From positions 15,270,001-15,334,000 of the forward strand of contig OW204000.1 of assembly GCA_934047225.1 (NCBI GenBank): DNA of 64,000 nt. The letters run 5' to 3'. Under the pieces are notes generated by a model that searched no databases, had not been told where the DNA came from, and worked only from the letters and a program-made list of their open reading frames with translations. Positions 43,501-53,495 of the stretch are shown piece by piece. The DNA comes from Ypsolopha sequella (lineage: Eukaryota; Arthropoda; Insecta; Lepidoptera; Ypsolophidae). Each line of letters opens with the position of its first letter. Positions within the stretch are counted from its first letter, which is position 1. Position numbers and translations under genes: made by a program.

Positions 43501-44302
43501 TCCCGAACCTTGATGCTCAGAGGCACTCGGGGAAGCCGAGGCCTTAGTTCCATAAGCACTTGGCGATATTCTATAATCGTCTCTTCTAATATGCTCCTCA
43601 TTTGCTCTAAATCCTGGGAGACTGTTTCTGCAATGTTATCTTCTGCGACATTTTGTGGATTAAGTTCTGTCTCTTCATTGCCATTTGGTTGGGTAGAGAC
43701 ATCTTCCACATGTGGTGCATTATCCATTACAGGAACAGTCTCGCGTCTCAGTTGTTCGAGTTCGGCAGCGCTAAATACGTTAGAGCGCTGTATATACCGA
43801 ACTCTGTCCGCCAGGTTTTGTTCCGTGACAGTTATCGAGGGCTCCAGTAACAGAAATTCGCGGAACATTACTGCTCGATATCCCGTTGCACCGGTATTGC
43901 CCCCCGTTGCTCTGAAGTACGCGCGCATGGCATTGGCATTCATTTCGCTAGACCATCTCATGCGCCGTACTCTCTCACCAGCGGCGAGTGCCGAATGCTG
44001 GGTCTGGGAAGACCCTGCCGACACCAAGCCAACTGGTGGTGATGGTGGATTGGTGGACTGGTCAGATGGTTGGACCAGTCTACGGTTTGTGCTGGCGGCT
44101 CGCATGCTGCCACGTCCAGCGCCAGCCCCAGACGCGCCCTGGCGATCACCCCCAGGTAGCGGCCCTATACGTATTCCATTATTTACCATCATTTAGAGTT
44201 TGCCATTGCCCTGTTAGCCGTGTAAGTTTTGTACACGTTGTCCGCCTCTCACGTGGCCTGCTGTTCGGCTCGGACGTAGGGTTGGACTTTAAGAGGCAAA
44301 TT
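40534..44302 (-). mobile_element. Full-length Dong-like (R4 clade) non-LTR retrotransposon
   Basis: One ORF with a short 5' UTR (about 110 bases) and a roughly 95-base 3' UTR ending 'gatcaaaaattctcgaa' followed by 'ataataat'. On the 5' side it abuts (TAA)n (44300-44322). The 5' flank beyond that repeat is the interior of a family B copy (compare 60645-60700, which has an 'attattatttgc' stretch at the same point), so the element inserted into a TAA microsatellite inside an older repeat. TAA-repeat insertion is the known habit of Dong in the silkworm. Confidence 0.9.
40629..44192 (-). CDS. Reverse transcriptase / restriction-enzyme-like endonuclease polyprotein of Dong-like element
   Basis: This single protein makes DNA from its own RNA at a nicked genomic site (target-primed reverse transcription) in the nucleus. 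At 1187 residues it is the usual size for the clade. A basic, low-complexity N-terminus leads to a Myb-like 'RMRWSSEMNANAMRAYF' (77-93), probably for DNA binding. The reverse transcriptase spans about 455-775, with 'KSPGPDG' (458-464), 'YRPITCL', 'AAWIDYKKAFDSV' (585-597, catalytic Asp589), 'GIFQGDCLSPLWF' (649-661) and 'YMDDLKLFG' (693-701, catalytic Asp695/696). A C-terminal zinc knuckle uses Cys994, Cys997, His1006 and Cys1011. The endonuclease follows as 'KPDIVL' (1079-1084), 'VFLVDIT' (Asp1096) and 'KRKYLDLA' (Lys1115). The frame is unbroken with every catalytic residue visible, so it could be active. The start is the first of two ATGs; the second codon is also Met. Confidence 0.93.
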   Translation of the reverse strand: MMVNNGIRIGPLPGGDRQGASGAGAGRGSMRAASTNRRLVQPSDQSTNPPSPPVGLVSAGSSQTQHSALAAGERVRRMRWSSEMNANAMRAYFRATGGNTGATGYRAVMFREFLLLEPSITVTEQNLADRVRYIQRSNVFSAAELEQLRRETVPVMDNAPHVEDVSTQPNGNEETELNPQNVAEDNIAETVSQDLEQMRSILEETIIEYRQVLMELRPRLPRVPLSIKVRDVVGVINQMLPPFLESSIDLWDTDTVLFSAAMAVCRIVGVRMPGTGSTTPRSDQIPAWQRRINRRITRARILIGKLTSFRSGNTRPRVMRFVTEAFAGQHIDISHPDFNQNLTERIDYLKQKIAAWGKRLRRYSETVKRHQHNRLFESDQKKFYRTLERPEMRSIGARPEQADVVAFWRSLWSQPVTHQEGPWFEAVEGACASITPMNPVRISEEDVTAAVRKAPNWKSPGPDGLQHYWLKGFWRSHATLARQFQQALDDGTLPNFLTTGVTHLAPKSEDTADPSKYRPITCLCTLYKTLTSVLNSKISQHIVENHIISDAQNGCRGGSRGSKELLLIDAVAGKLVRRNRRNFSAAWIDYKKAFDSVPHSWLLRVLELYKVDNTVRHFLEACMGQWSTILSLAGEKMTDADDQIRIKRGIFQGDCLSPLWFCLSLNPLSQLLEKSAAGFQFRRGGMRISHLLYMDDLKLFGPTAQKLEELLKITDDFSNSIRMELGVEKCAVLHVERGHVVRSDGVDVGSNRLKSLSETETYRYLGMSQTIGVNEADMKQAVCGVFYNRLTKVLESFLSGGNKVRAYNAWVMPVLMYTFGVLRWTQTELDALDRKVRTILTLHRMHHPKSSVMRLYLPRKCGGRGFLNAKAMHNREICSLRDYFLSKTDDAIHKEVVACDKGLTPLSLASEEWRDPVVLSTAERESVWRGKELHGRFHKALHEPHVDKKTSMHWLRFGDLFGETEGFVCAIQDQVIKTRNYRKYIIKDGTQDICRACAHPGESLRHVISGCSALANTEYLHRHNQVAKILHQELAHKYDLVNQKVPYYKYSPAPVLENGRAKLYWDRSVITDRTILTNKPDIVLMDRAQSRVFLVDITIPHDENLVKAETEKKRKYLDLAHEVTDMWGVASTEIIPVVLSANGLIPTSLETNLRRLGFRGSSLPARMQKAVLLDTARIVRRFLSLGL

Positions 44303-44322
44303 ATTATTATTATTATTATTTG
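44300..44322. repeat. (TAA/TTA)n microsatellite, target of the retrotransposon
   Basis: Seven or so TTA units directly at the 5' edge of the Dong-like element. Confidence 0.9.
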
Positions 44323-44487
44323 CTGTGATAGAGGCTATAGTAAAACGTATTATGTGAAAATATCAACTAGCTACCTATAACGGCTGAAGCTGTAGAGCCC
44401 TGTAACAGACGGACAGACAGACAGACAGACAGCGGAAGCTTAGTAATAGGGTCCCGTTTGGCTCCCTTCGGGTACGGAACCCTAAAA
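44323..44487 (-). repeat. Dispersed repeat family B, portion split by the retrotransposon
   Basis: 'tgctgtgatagaggctatag', 'ggctgaagctgta', 'acagacggacagacagacag', 'agcttagtaatagggtccc' and 'ggtacggaaccctaaaaag' match 60655-60790 and, inverted, the start of 30087-30573. Confidence 0.8.
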
Positions 44488-44880
44488 AGCTACCGAATTC
44501 TTGCTCGGTCATGGCCAGACGTTTATTTAATCGCTTGAATGTCCCATTACGAGTACAAGACTAAATTGCAAAATTCAAGAATTTCAATGCAGATTAAAAA
44601 TAAAGACGCGATTGTTGAAAGCTTCAGACGATGATTCGAATTATGGAGAACATAAAAAATACAGAGAAACGATCAAAAATTAATGATGCGCTGCACAACC
44701 GTTACTTGAAGTATTGTTTATAATTCCTGTCTGGTCCAATTAGCATTAAAATTAAAATTTATTCTATAACGAGCGGCCATTACGAAACAATGTTGATATT
44801 AAACATTTCATTACCCAATCGATTTTTGTCTTTCTTTGTATGTATGTGGATCGCGGACGGCCCTCACACACGGGCAGGCC
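44488..44880. other. Unassigned sequence
   Basis: No supported feature. Confidence 0.5.
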
Positions 44881-45057
44881 GCGATCACCACCCAGCTATG
44901 GTTGTGAGATGCTTACCTATTGCTACTATAATTTAATATAAGCACCGAACTCTGCAATCACTGATAAACCCTGTGGGTTTTTGTTGGTTGCAAAAACCAT
45001 TTTTGGTTTGCAAAAATGCATTTTTGTAACTAGGTTAAGATTTTTGAAAATAAAGAA
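44881..45057 (+). repeat. Two-copy repeat, uninterrupted copy
   Basis: Runs 'gcgatcaccacccagctatg', 'gttgtgagatgc', 'ctattgctactataatttaa', 'gcaatcactgataaaccctg', 'tgggtttttgttg' and 'gtaactaggttaagattttt'. The same order is found at 56939-57712, where two insertions interrupt it. Confidence 0.8.
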
Positions 45058-45598
45058 AACACTTAAAAAAAATATATTAGTTGATTGTATCATTCTGACA
45101 GGCCGGATACTAACTGCAAGTTTGCAATTGCAACTGCTGGTTTTATTGCAGCAGATTCTGAAGGCTTTAATTTTAGCATCTTTAATAAAACTCACTTGTA
45201 CACTATTTCACACATTTAATTAATAGTTATACACCCAACCGGTTTCGAATAATTAATTCCTTTTTAAGGGGTTTTATTTATTTTCGAACTACTGCAACTA
45301 CGTGCTGTAAAAACCAATATTATTTTTGTAGTGATCAAAATTATACAGGTATGTGGGTAAGGCATCAAAACTTCTTGGCTTCTTAGCCAGTACCAGTATC
45401 ATCGAAAATTACCAATAAAAGAGACTTTTGTATGTCGTATTAATTTTATTAATTTTAGTTTTAGTTCTGTTAAAACAAAATTTTCTTCATTGCAAAACAG
45501 TCCGTAACTGTAAGAAACAGAAGCTAAATTTTATTAGAGTGCATTACAAACTAGAAAATATCAATCAGAAACAAATCCAAAGACAAGAATTTGAAAAA
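45058..45598. other. Unassigned sequence
   Basis: Small frames only; no supported feature. Confidence 0.5.
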
Positions 45599-45652
45599 AT
45601 TCCCCGGGCCAGGATTCGAACCTGCGACCTCTTGTTATCAAGACAAGCGCGC
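45599..45652 (-). pseudogene. 3' half of a tRNA or tRNA-derived SINE
   Basis: Minus strand: an anticodon-arm-like 'cttgtcttgataacaag' (5-bp stem, 7-base loop), then 'aggtcgcaggttcgaatcct' (variable loop and T-arm, B box GGTTCGAATCC) and a 'ggcccgggg' acceptor-like end. The 5' half (acceptor strand, D-arm) is missing, so no cloverleaf is possible. It is a tRNA fragment or SINE head, not a working tRNA. Confidence 0.55.
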
Positions 45653-47124
45653 TACTAATAATAATTTTTAGAGTATTCATAGCGATAGATTTCGCAAAAC
45701 AAACATATACTTAAAAGCTAAATCACTTAAACTCCGGCCGTTCATTCGAGAGAATGGTGACGTTTGCAAATGTCAGGGGATAAAACCTTTTTTTTACTGT
45801 TTTGCATTTCAATATTTTATATTTATCATGATGATTTTAGGGTAGATTGTATATCGTTAAAAGGTCCCATTTGTTAATAAAAAGTATTTTTGTCGTATAT
45901 ATTTTCCACTTCCTAATACAAAACTTAATGAATCAGCTGACTCAATTTCTACGTAAAAGTTAAAAAAAAGCGCAAAAAATATTATTTTTGGCGAAAAGTT
46001 GTCTATTAGCGATACTGTCAAGTTATTTCTGTCAAATCAGCAATCATAATGCCTGCAGTATGAATCCTCGACTTTTTGAATCGACATTTCAGAAAAAGGT
46101 TTATAATATCTGCGGTGTAAGGCAGTGTTGTCGTATTATAAAACTGATATACCTTACCAAATAATAAGATCGTATATATATTCTATTCCAGGGTTTTTAT
46201 TTATAAAAAAAGTTTAAATAATCATGATTTGGATTTATTTCGTCCCATTTGTTGTACTGTTGATATTTTTTTAACGTGCCTTTATTTATTTTTGTCGTGA
46301 AGAAGCTCTTGTTGACTTGTAGTATTTTTTCGAGATATCGCCACACTCCGTCTGTCATCATTCTCTCGAATTAACGGCAGCAGTTTAGGAAAATTTTCAG
46401 TTTGACAGCACTAAAACTAAAATAAAAGCCTTCAGAATCTGCTTTACTATCAAGAAACAAAAACCTCTAGACTAAGGGCGTACCGTGGATAACCCTATGT
46501 ATCGAGTAACAAGATGTGACTAATTTGGAGATGTGTAGAAAAAAACTACATCAAAATAAACAGGTTTTTGTTGACTGTACAATTCAACCTTGGTCCTGAC
46601 CACTTACCGAGTCTACAGTACGAATTTGGCCACATAATACAAGTCGCCTTATAATTAAAATCGCTTTAGGCGTTTGGAAGGAGTAAGAGAATTCTTGTGT
46701 TACTAATGTGAAACTTTCGATGACTTTCGTTTTTTTTTGTCAAAACTTACAATAGAAAAACAGTTTATGAAACTTAAAATTTATTTTTGGCTCTATAACG
46801 CCTATCATATATTTTTATGAAAATTGTTGGACCACCCGTGTGGGAGGAGTAGGCCTTCAAAGACAGGTCCAAATTGCAGTTGGCGTATTGCGGAAGCCGA
46901 AAACTGGCGATAGTACTTGTCCATAGGAACAGCTTTTACTATGGAGACAACTTTTAACACCGTGTTTACATATGCATAGGTATTCTCTCACCATACCATC
47001 TGTATTACCATTTGAGGTAAGAGGTGTATGTTTGTTAAAATGTATTAACTATATGTGTTTATGTTTATGCATTCTGGTGGTATGGTTTTTAATTTAAAAA
47101 AAAGTTATCACGAATATTATGTTA
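45653..47124. other. AT-rich sequence with repeat scraps
   Basis: 46560-46655 ('caaccttggtcctgaccact', 'gagtctacagtacgaatt') is one arm of the 'TACAAGGTGA' palindromic family. 46915-46955 resembles the 'cttttactatggag' arm of the 6785 family. No gene. Confidence 0.5.
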
Positions 47125-47356
47125 ATATTGCCTCAGCCACACGCTTAACGAGTGGTGAGGGAAATGGTGAGGGAAGTGGTGAGGGATGTCGTGCTGCAGC
47201 TCGCGTTGCCCACCGCACCCGTTTTTGTCGTTTTTTTGTGCGCGAGTAGCCGACCACACGCTCGCGCAACGCGCACTCAATCCGCATCGAGCACGCTCTA
47301 GAGAGAAGCACGTACGGTTGATTTTTACAAGTATGCAGCCTTCGCCGACAACCGAG
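47125..47356. repeat. GC-richer patch with short GGTGAGGGA repeats
   Basis: 'gtggtgagggaa' recurs three to four times at 47151-47190, followed by CG-rich sequence to about 47310. Overlapping short frames on both strands reflect low stop density. Identity unknown. Confidence 0.45.
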
Positions 47357-48524
47357 AATGAGCGTTTTTCGCGTTGTTTTTTTTTTAGTTCTTTACTTTC
47401 CTCCAGATGGCGCTGTCCATGTCACCATAGATAAAATGTGTTCCGTAGCAATCAATGTCAAAATGATTTTTCATTTGTTTTTCAATTGTACAAATTTTGT
47501 CTTTGATTCTGTTGCTAAAGTATACGACAGGGCCATCTAGGAATCATATTTAAGAGGATGGCATACCCTAGCAACTTTTTTTATTACCCGTCCAGTACAA
47601 TAAGTCTAATGGCAAAGACTTTATTTGCTTTTCATAGAGGCGATTATATATTGGCTCTTTGGCCTCTTTGTCTTGGACGCGTAATACTAGTGATCACGCA
47701 GCATGACAACAAATTGGTGTGTTTTTATTTTTAGCTAATACTGAAATATGTTGTAGAGAAAAAATATTGAATTTCGGTGATATACCTTCATCTCTTAACC
47801 GCGTTCTTGAAGCGAACGTTTGAAAACCAAAAAAAAAGAGGGTGCAAAACTTTTTTTTTTTACAAAAGTATAAATCTTAGTACATTTTTTATACGTAAGA
47901 TCCCTAGAGAAAAGATTAATAAACCAAATGAACTTTTTCAATACAAGGAGAGTCCGAATTTGTTCCAACGAATCCTAGATAACCTGGAGTTGGTCATGCT
48001 CTAGGATCAGGTACAGTCTTAAGGGCCTTACTATTGCCAAATGGGTACTTTCTAAAGCCTACTCCTCGTTTACGGCCAAACCAAAAATAATGAAAAATTG
48101 TATTATGAATAATCAGCTCTTAGACAACATATGCAACATTTTTCTATTTCATTCCACCAAAACTTCTACATGAAAAAATGTATTAACTAAATGGTGTTTT
48201 TTGGCTTGAATTTCCTACTGCTCCTAAGTGGCTTGGCCGATTGAATTCATTTATGCTTTGATAAATAGATAAACTTGATAGCTATAAATATAACAAAGGA
48301 TTATTCAATCGAACAATCACGTCCATGTAAAAAGTATAATTTTCTCCTATTTCGCTCTTTCAAGGACGCAGCGAGCGTCATAACAGCCACTATGCATTGC
48401 GCGCTGATATGAACGTTATTTCAATGTCGTTTCCGTTGATAGTCGTACTGAAAAATATCGAGCTGCTAATTTGGCGATGGTAATCGCCTTAACACTAAAT
48501 TTGACATAAAGAAAAACGCTCATT
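47357..48524. mobile_element. 'CAATGAGCGTTTTTC' TIR element, copy split by insertion
   Basis: 47357-47553 matches the left 4/5 of 26312-26546 and 48489-48524 matches the rest, including the terminal 'gaaaaacgctcattg'. Between them is a 939-bp insertion with TTAA at both junctions (47550-47553 and 48489-48492). The uninterrupted sibling has a single TTAA at that point. Confidence 0.88.
47554..48492. mobile_element. TTAA-flanked insertion, composite of two segments
   Basis: The right half (48019-48492) is family T2: 'TTAAgggccttactattgcc' at its left and 'ggcgatggtaatcgccTTAA' at its right, an imperfect TIR. It is the inverted relative of 17885-18308. The left half (47550-48022) is also bounded by TTAA ('TTAAgaggatggcatac' and 'gtacagtcTTAA'). 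So there are either two adjacent TTAA elements or one longer element of which T2 is a deletion derivative. Confidence 0.7.
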
Positions 48525-48660
48525 GCGTGGGGCGCATGGCGACGCGAGGATGTAGCGATACTTTATATTCTCTGGTAGCGATGAGTGAGGCAAGTACCGC
48601 AGCGTATGGCTGGGTAGGGAAACATCTCGGTAACGCAAAGAGCAACGCGGACAGTGTTAG
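48525..48660. other. Short GC-richer stretch
   Basis: Contains 'gtggggcgcatggcgacgcg' and 'gcaacgcggac'. No frame or family recognised. Confidence 0.4.
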
Positions 48661-49110
48661 GCTTTTTGACCTCTTGTCCGGCCGAATTTGATTGCATCCG
48701 GCCCGTCCGGCTTTTGTTATGTTTTATACATCTATCGTTCAGTCACTTCTGTCAGAAACGAGCGAGCGAGACCAGACTCACTGACTCGCCAAGACACGCA
48801 AGTTCATATACTATCTGCATATTCTGTTGCATTATCAGGAAAATTGATCTCCTTGAACAGGTTTCTTCCAATGAAAAATATTTAAACAATGATAAGTACT
48901 ATTAAAGTTTTCTTGAAAAATAAAAGCTTTATTCGATTTTTTTTGTCAAGAATCCCTTTTCTATTTGTCCGGCATAAGGACTCAACAGTTCGGCTTTTAA
49001 ATATGTGTTTTATTCGATATATTTCATTTTTTTCTTTTTTTTTTCTTAGCGTCCGGCCTTGGAACACAAAAGTCCGGCTTTTTTAACGGGTAAGTCCGGC
49101 TTGTTGATTT
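48661..49110. repeat. Stretch with recurrent GTCCGGC motif
   Basis: The heptamer GTCCGGC or close forms occur near 48677, 48700, 48709, 48968, 49051, 49072 and 49091, usually followed by CTT or TTTT. The overlapping short frames are not gene-like. Probably internal repeats of an unrecognised element. Confidence 0.4.
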
Positions 49111-50117
49111 TTAGCGATGGCAACGCTAGTGAAAAGCATCCTGTGGCTGAGGGGATAATTTATATTGTACGAAACGCACGCCGACTAAAGGATTTTTACT
49201 AATATTACGGCGAAAGCAATTTAAAAAAAAACGTTTTTATTTTTATACGCTTGATGTAGCATTTTTATGACATTCTATGTGCATCAACAGTTTTTAATAG
49301 CCTTCTTTAACTTGTAAATCACCCAAAAAACTACAATATATCTAAATTATGTTCCCAATACATTTTGTAACGAACCGAGCTATTTTTAATTTTTGCTTCA
49401 ACACAATTTAATCTAGTTCTTTTTCGCTGTTAGTTGTTGCTGAGGCAATCTCCCGTCTACATACAAACAAACCTAGAGGTCGCGCCGACAAAAAACTCCC
49501 GCTGTGAATTACTTGTATCGTTCGAATATGAACCAAAATGACTGAATTCACAGAGCTTCATGGTGTTAACGGACACTCATCTGGTCGCTAGCTGTCTAGC
49601 TTAAGCCTATAACACCCAAACAATAGCTAATCAACTATTGAATTAGAATAAATTTTGTGGGTGCCCAGACACCGCGGTCATTCCGAGTTCAAGGTTTGTA
49701 GAGGAACGCCTTAGACTAGACTTCTTGTAGTCATCGTAAACTCCTGTCTAGACTTCCTTCGTATCCTCTACATAATAGGTAGGTAGTTACCAGCCTATAA
49801 AAGAAGAACTATTATAAAGGAAATGGGTCAGTAACAGTAATTCGCCGCACTCAGCGCGTATAAAATACTTGTACAGCTTTTCGCATCTTTTTATTTGGGA
49901 CACTTACAAAGTTTAAACGACGTGTAAAAATCACACACAATTAGTATGAGTATTAAGTGTATAATGCTCGCATGTAAATGATGAAATGATTCGATAATGA
50001 TAATAAATATCTTGTGTATTTTACTGTTTAAATAAATATAATTTTTCTTGCCTTTAGATGGCTTTTTATTGTAGGATTATATAATATATTTATATAAACA
50101 ACAAATAATATCATATA
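49111..50117. other. AT-rich sequence, no gene supported
   Basis: Nothing recognised beyond short homopolymer tracts. Confidence 0.5.
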
Positions 50118-50147
50118 TTTCGACTCTTTCTATGGAGTCGTCATCAG
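50118..50147 (-). ncRNA. Hammerhead-like motif copy
   Basis: Minus strand: CTGATGA (50147-50141), a CGACTC/GAGTCG stem and AAATATAT. The base at the expected cleavage position is G, which hammerheads do not cut, so it is probably inactive. Confidence 0.4.
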
Positions 50148-50350
50148 TCGAATATAGTAAAATTAATGACAGATAAAGAATATAAAATATGTATTTTACT
50201 AAAATGATTTAATTATGCCCAAAAATAGTACAACGGTCCTATAAAATAAGACAATTTCCTAGGAAATATAATTAATAGGAAATATAGTATTTCCTTTTCC
50301 TTAGATTTTCATCAAAAGTAGGTAAAATTCGGTCCAGTATATTTTTATGC
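50148..50350. other. AT-rich spacer before the satellite
   Basis: No supported feature. Confidence 0.5.
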
Positions 50351-52535
50351 ATATGCAGCAGAAGAGACTAGTAGCTGAAGATAGGAGAGTAACAAACGTA
50401 GGTATTGTAAGTGCTGGGTACGGCCTCAGACCAAAGAGGGTACGACTGGTGAAGATAGGAGACTACTGAACATAGGTTCTATAATTACTGGACTGTAGCT
50501 GCCGAAGATAGGAGAGTAACAAACGTAGGTATTGTAAGTGCTGGGTACGGCCTCAGACCAAAGAGGGTATGACTGGTGAAGATAGGAGACTACTGAACAT
50601 AGGTTCTATAATTACTGGACTGTAGCTGCCGAAGATAGGAGAGTAACAAACGTAGGTATTGTAAGTGCTGGGTACGGCCTCAGACCAAAGAGGGTATGAC
50701 TGGTGAAGATAGGAGACTACTGAACATAGGTTCTATAATTACTGGACTGTAGCTGCCGAAGATAGGAGAGTAACAAACGTAGGTATTGTAAGTGCTGGGT
50801 ACGGCCTCAGACCAAAGAGGGTACGGCTGGTGAAGATAGGAGACTACTGAACATAGGTTCTATAATTACTGGACTGTAGCTGCCGAAGATAGGAGAGTAA
50901 CAAACGTAGGTATTGTAAGTGCTGGGTACGGCCTCAGACCAAAGAGGGTATGACTGGTGAAGATAGGAGACTACTGAACATAGGTTCTATAATTACTGGA
51001 CTGTAGCTGCCGAAGATAGGAGAGTAACAAACGTAGGTATTGTAAGTGCTGGGTACGGCCTCAGACCAAAGAGGGTATGACTGGTGAAGATAGGAGACTA
51101 CTGAACATAGGTTCTATAATTACTGGACTGTAGCTGCCGAAGATAGGAGAGTAACAAACGTAGGTATTGTAAGTGCTGGGTACGGCCTCAGACCAAAGAG
51201 GGTATGACTGGTGAAGATAGGAGACTACTGAACATAGGTTCTATAATTACTGGACTGTAGCTGCCGAAGATAGGAGAGTAACAAACGTAGGTATTGTAAG
51301 TGCTGGGTACGGCCTCAGACCAAAGAGGGTATGACTGGTGAAGATAGGAGACTACTGAACATAGGTTCTATAATTACTGGACTGTAGCTGCCGAAGATAG
51401 GAGAGTAACAAACGTAGGTATTGTAAGTGCTGGGTACGGCCTCAGACCAAAGAGGGTATGACTGGTGAAGATAGGAGACTACTGAACATAGGTTCTATAA
51501 TTACTGGACTGTAGCTGCCGAAGATAGGAGAGTAACAAACGTAGGTATTGTAAGTGCTGGGTACGGCCTCAGACCAAAGAGGGTACGGCTGGTGAAGATA
51601 GGAGACTACTGAACATAGGTTCTATAATTACTGGACTGTAGCTGCCGAAGATAGGAGAGTAACAAAAGTAGGTATTGTAAGTGCTGGGTACGGCCTCAGA
51701 CCAAAGAGGGTATGACTGGTGAAGATAGGAGACTACTGAACATAGGTTCTATAATTACTGGACTGTAGCTGCCGAAGATAGGAGAGTAACAAACGTAGGT
51801 ATTGTAAGTGCTGGGTACGGCCTCAGACCAAAGAGGGTATGACTGGTGAAGATAGGAGACTACTGAACATAGGTTCTATAATTACTGGACTGTAGCTGCC
51901 GAAGATAGGAGAGTAACAAACGTAGGTATTGTAAGTGCTGGGTACGGCCTCAGACCAAAGAGGGTATGACTGGTGAAGATAGGAGACTACTGAACATAGG
52001 TTCTATAATTACTGGACTGTAGCTGCCGAAGATAGGAGAGTAACAAACGTAGGTATTGTAAGTGCTGGGTACGGCCTCAGACCAAAGAGGGTATGACTGG
52101 TGAAGATAGGAGACTACTGAACATAGGTTCTATAATTACTGGACTGTAGCTGCCGAAGATAGGAGAGTAACAAACGTAGGTATTGTAAGTGCTGGGTACG
52201 GCCTCAGACCAAAGAGGGTACGGCTGGTGAAGATAGGAGACTACTGAACATAGGTTCTATAATTACTGGACTGTAGCTGCCGAAGATAGGAGAGTAACAA
52301 ACGTAGGTATTGTAAGTGCTGGGTACGGCCTCAGACCAAAGAGGGTACGGCTGGTGAAGATAGGAGACTACTGAACGTACGTTTCATAAGTACTGGACTA
52401 AAGCTGCTGAAGATAAGGGAGTAACAAACGTAGGCAATGTAAATGTTGCGGTACGGCCTCAGACCAAAGAGCTGCTGAAGATAGGAGGTACCGTAAGTGC
52501 TGGCTACAGCTGCTGAAAATAGGAATTTAAACCAC
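50351..52535. repeat. 127-bp tandem satellite, 16 regular units plus degenerate edges
   Basis: Units begin 'gaagataggagagtaacaaa' at 50377 and recur exactly every 127 bp (50504, 50631, 50758 and on to 52282). The last regular period ends at 52409, followed by a degenerate unit. Each unit has two related halves starting 'gaagataggaga' (about 73 and 54 bp). Copies differ mainly at one site: 'gtatgactgg' in most, 'gtacggctgg' in units 4, 10, 15 and 16, and 'gtacgactgg' in unit 1. Unit 11 has 'caaaagta'. Near identity points to recent homogenisation. Non-coding. Confidence 0.97.
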
Positions 52536-53356
52536 CGCAAATAGTATAATTATACACCTGCGAAGATAGGATAACCTATCGGAAAAGCCCCAAACATGGA
52601 TGTGCCATTATTATTTTGAGTAACCATTAGTTGAAGTAAATGTTCTGATATACATATACTCAAGCCGTTCTTTCAGAGAGGTAGACAGAGACTAAAGATC
52701 TCCATCTGCTAGAATCCAGACTGATTAACGATTATAATTATGTATTTGTGTATATATTAGTCATTGCTGATGAATATTCGAATCAAGATTTTAATGACAC
52801 AGTTGGTTTGAAGAAAGACATATTTTTTCAGAATGTTTACAAGTATGAATGGTTCAGTTCATTATCATTATGGCTAGATAGAATATACGTACGTTTCGTA
52901 TTTTGCAGACGGTTGTTAGCTGCGCGTGCGCGTGCGGCGCGGGGTCATGGCTGGTATATGTCTGGCAGTTGAGATAAACAGAGCTTTAGGAATGCCGTCT
53001 ATTTGTGTTCTCTAATCTTAGGGTTACATCATCTGAAAAATGTGAGACTTCAAATCTAATTCACAAAGTTAAAATTCATCGGAAAAAGATAACCCTAGCT
53101 TTTGTGCTATCTGGAGACTGTCATTCCTCCCAACAATAGAATAATATTATTAAACCATAACAAATGATTTTGACATGAATGTGTCAGCCAAGTCCGAAAA
53201 AAAGCTCGATGCACTAACATCATCACAGCATTGTGAATATTTACACGAACCATTTCAAGCAACTTTCGGCCCACTTAAAATTCTAATTGTATTTGCCCTG
53301 CACACTTGTAACTTAACCTAATGAAGTGAGAAGGATAACTTAAGAGGCCAGGGGAT
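52536..53356. other. Unassigned sequence
   Basis: A 74-codon plus frame (52748-52972) has no recognisable motif. Just before 53357 the sequence reads 'TTAAgaggccaggggat', a TTAA start like family T1. Confidence 0.5.
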
Positions 53357-53479
53357 CTAAAAAGGCCGACTTGGGTGAATCGTAAAATGATTTGAAAGTA
53401 GGATAGAGTCAGAATTTTTTCACGCGTGCAAAAGAGACGGCATTAGAACAGAATCATAATATGATTCATGCCTTTTTAG
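53357..53479. mobile_element. 131-bp TIR unit C, 8-bp deletion
   Basis: Starts 'ctaaaaaggccgacttggg' and ends 'catgcctttttag', lacking about 8 bp ('caaagcgg') near the right end. Followed by the same 'aggaccgggggat' linker that joins A to B, then by a different sequence. Confidence 0.85.
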
Positions 53480-53495
53480 AGGACCGGGGGATCTA

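Noticed and set aside
43486..44196. 236-codon plus-strand frame
   Set aside because: Antisense shadow of the Dong-like ORF; the minus frame has the catalytic motifs.
45599..45652. Functional tRNA gene
   Set aside because: No 5' acceptor strand or D-arm could be found.
50351..52535. CRISPR array
   Set aside because: Units are contiguous with no unique spacers and the sequence is eukaryotic; it is a satellite.
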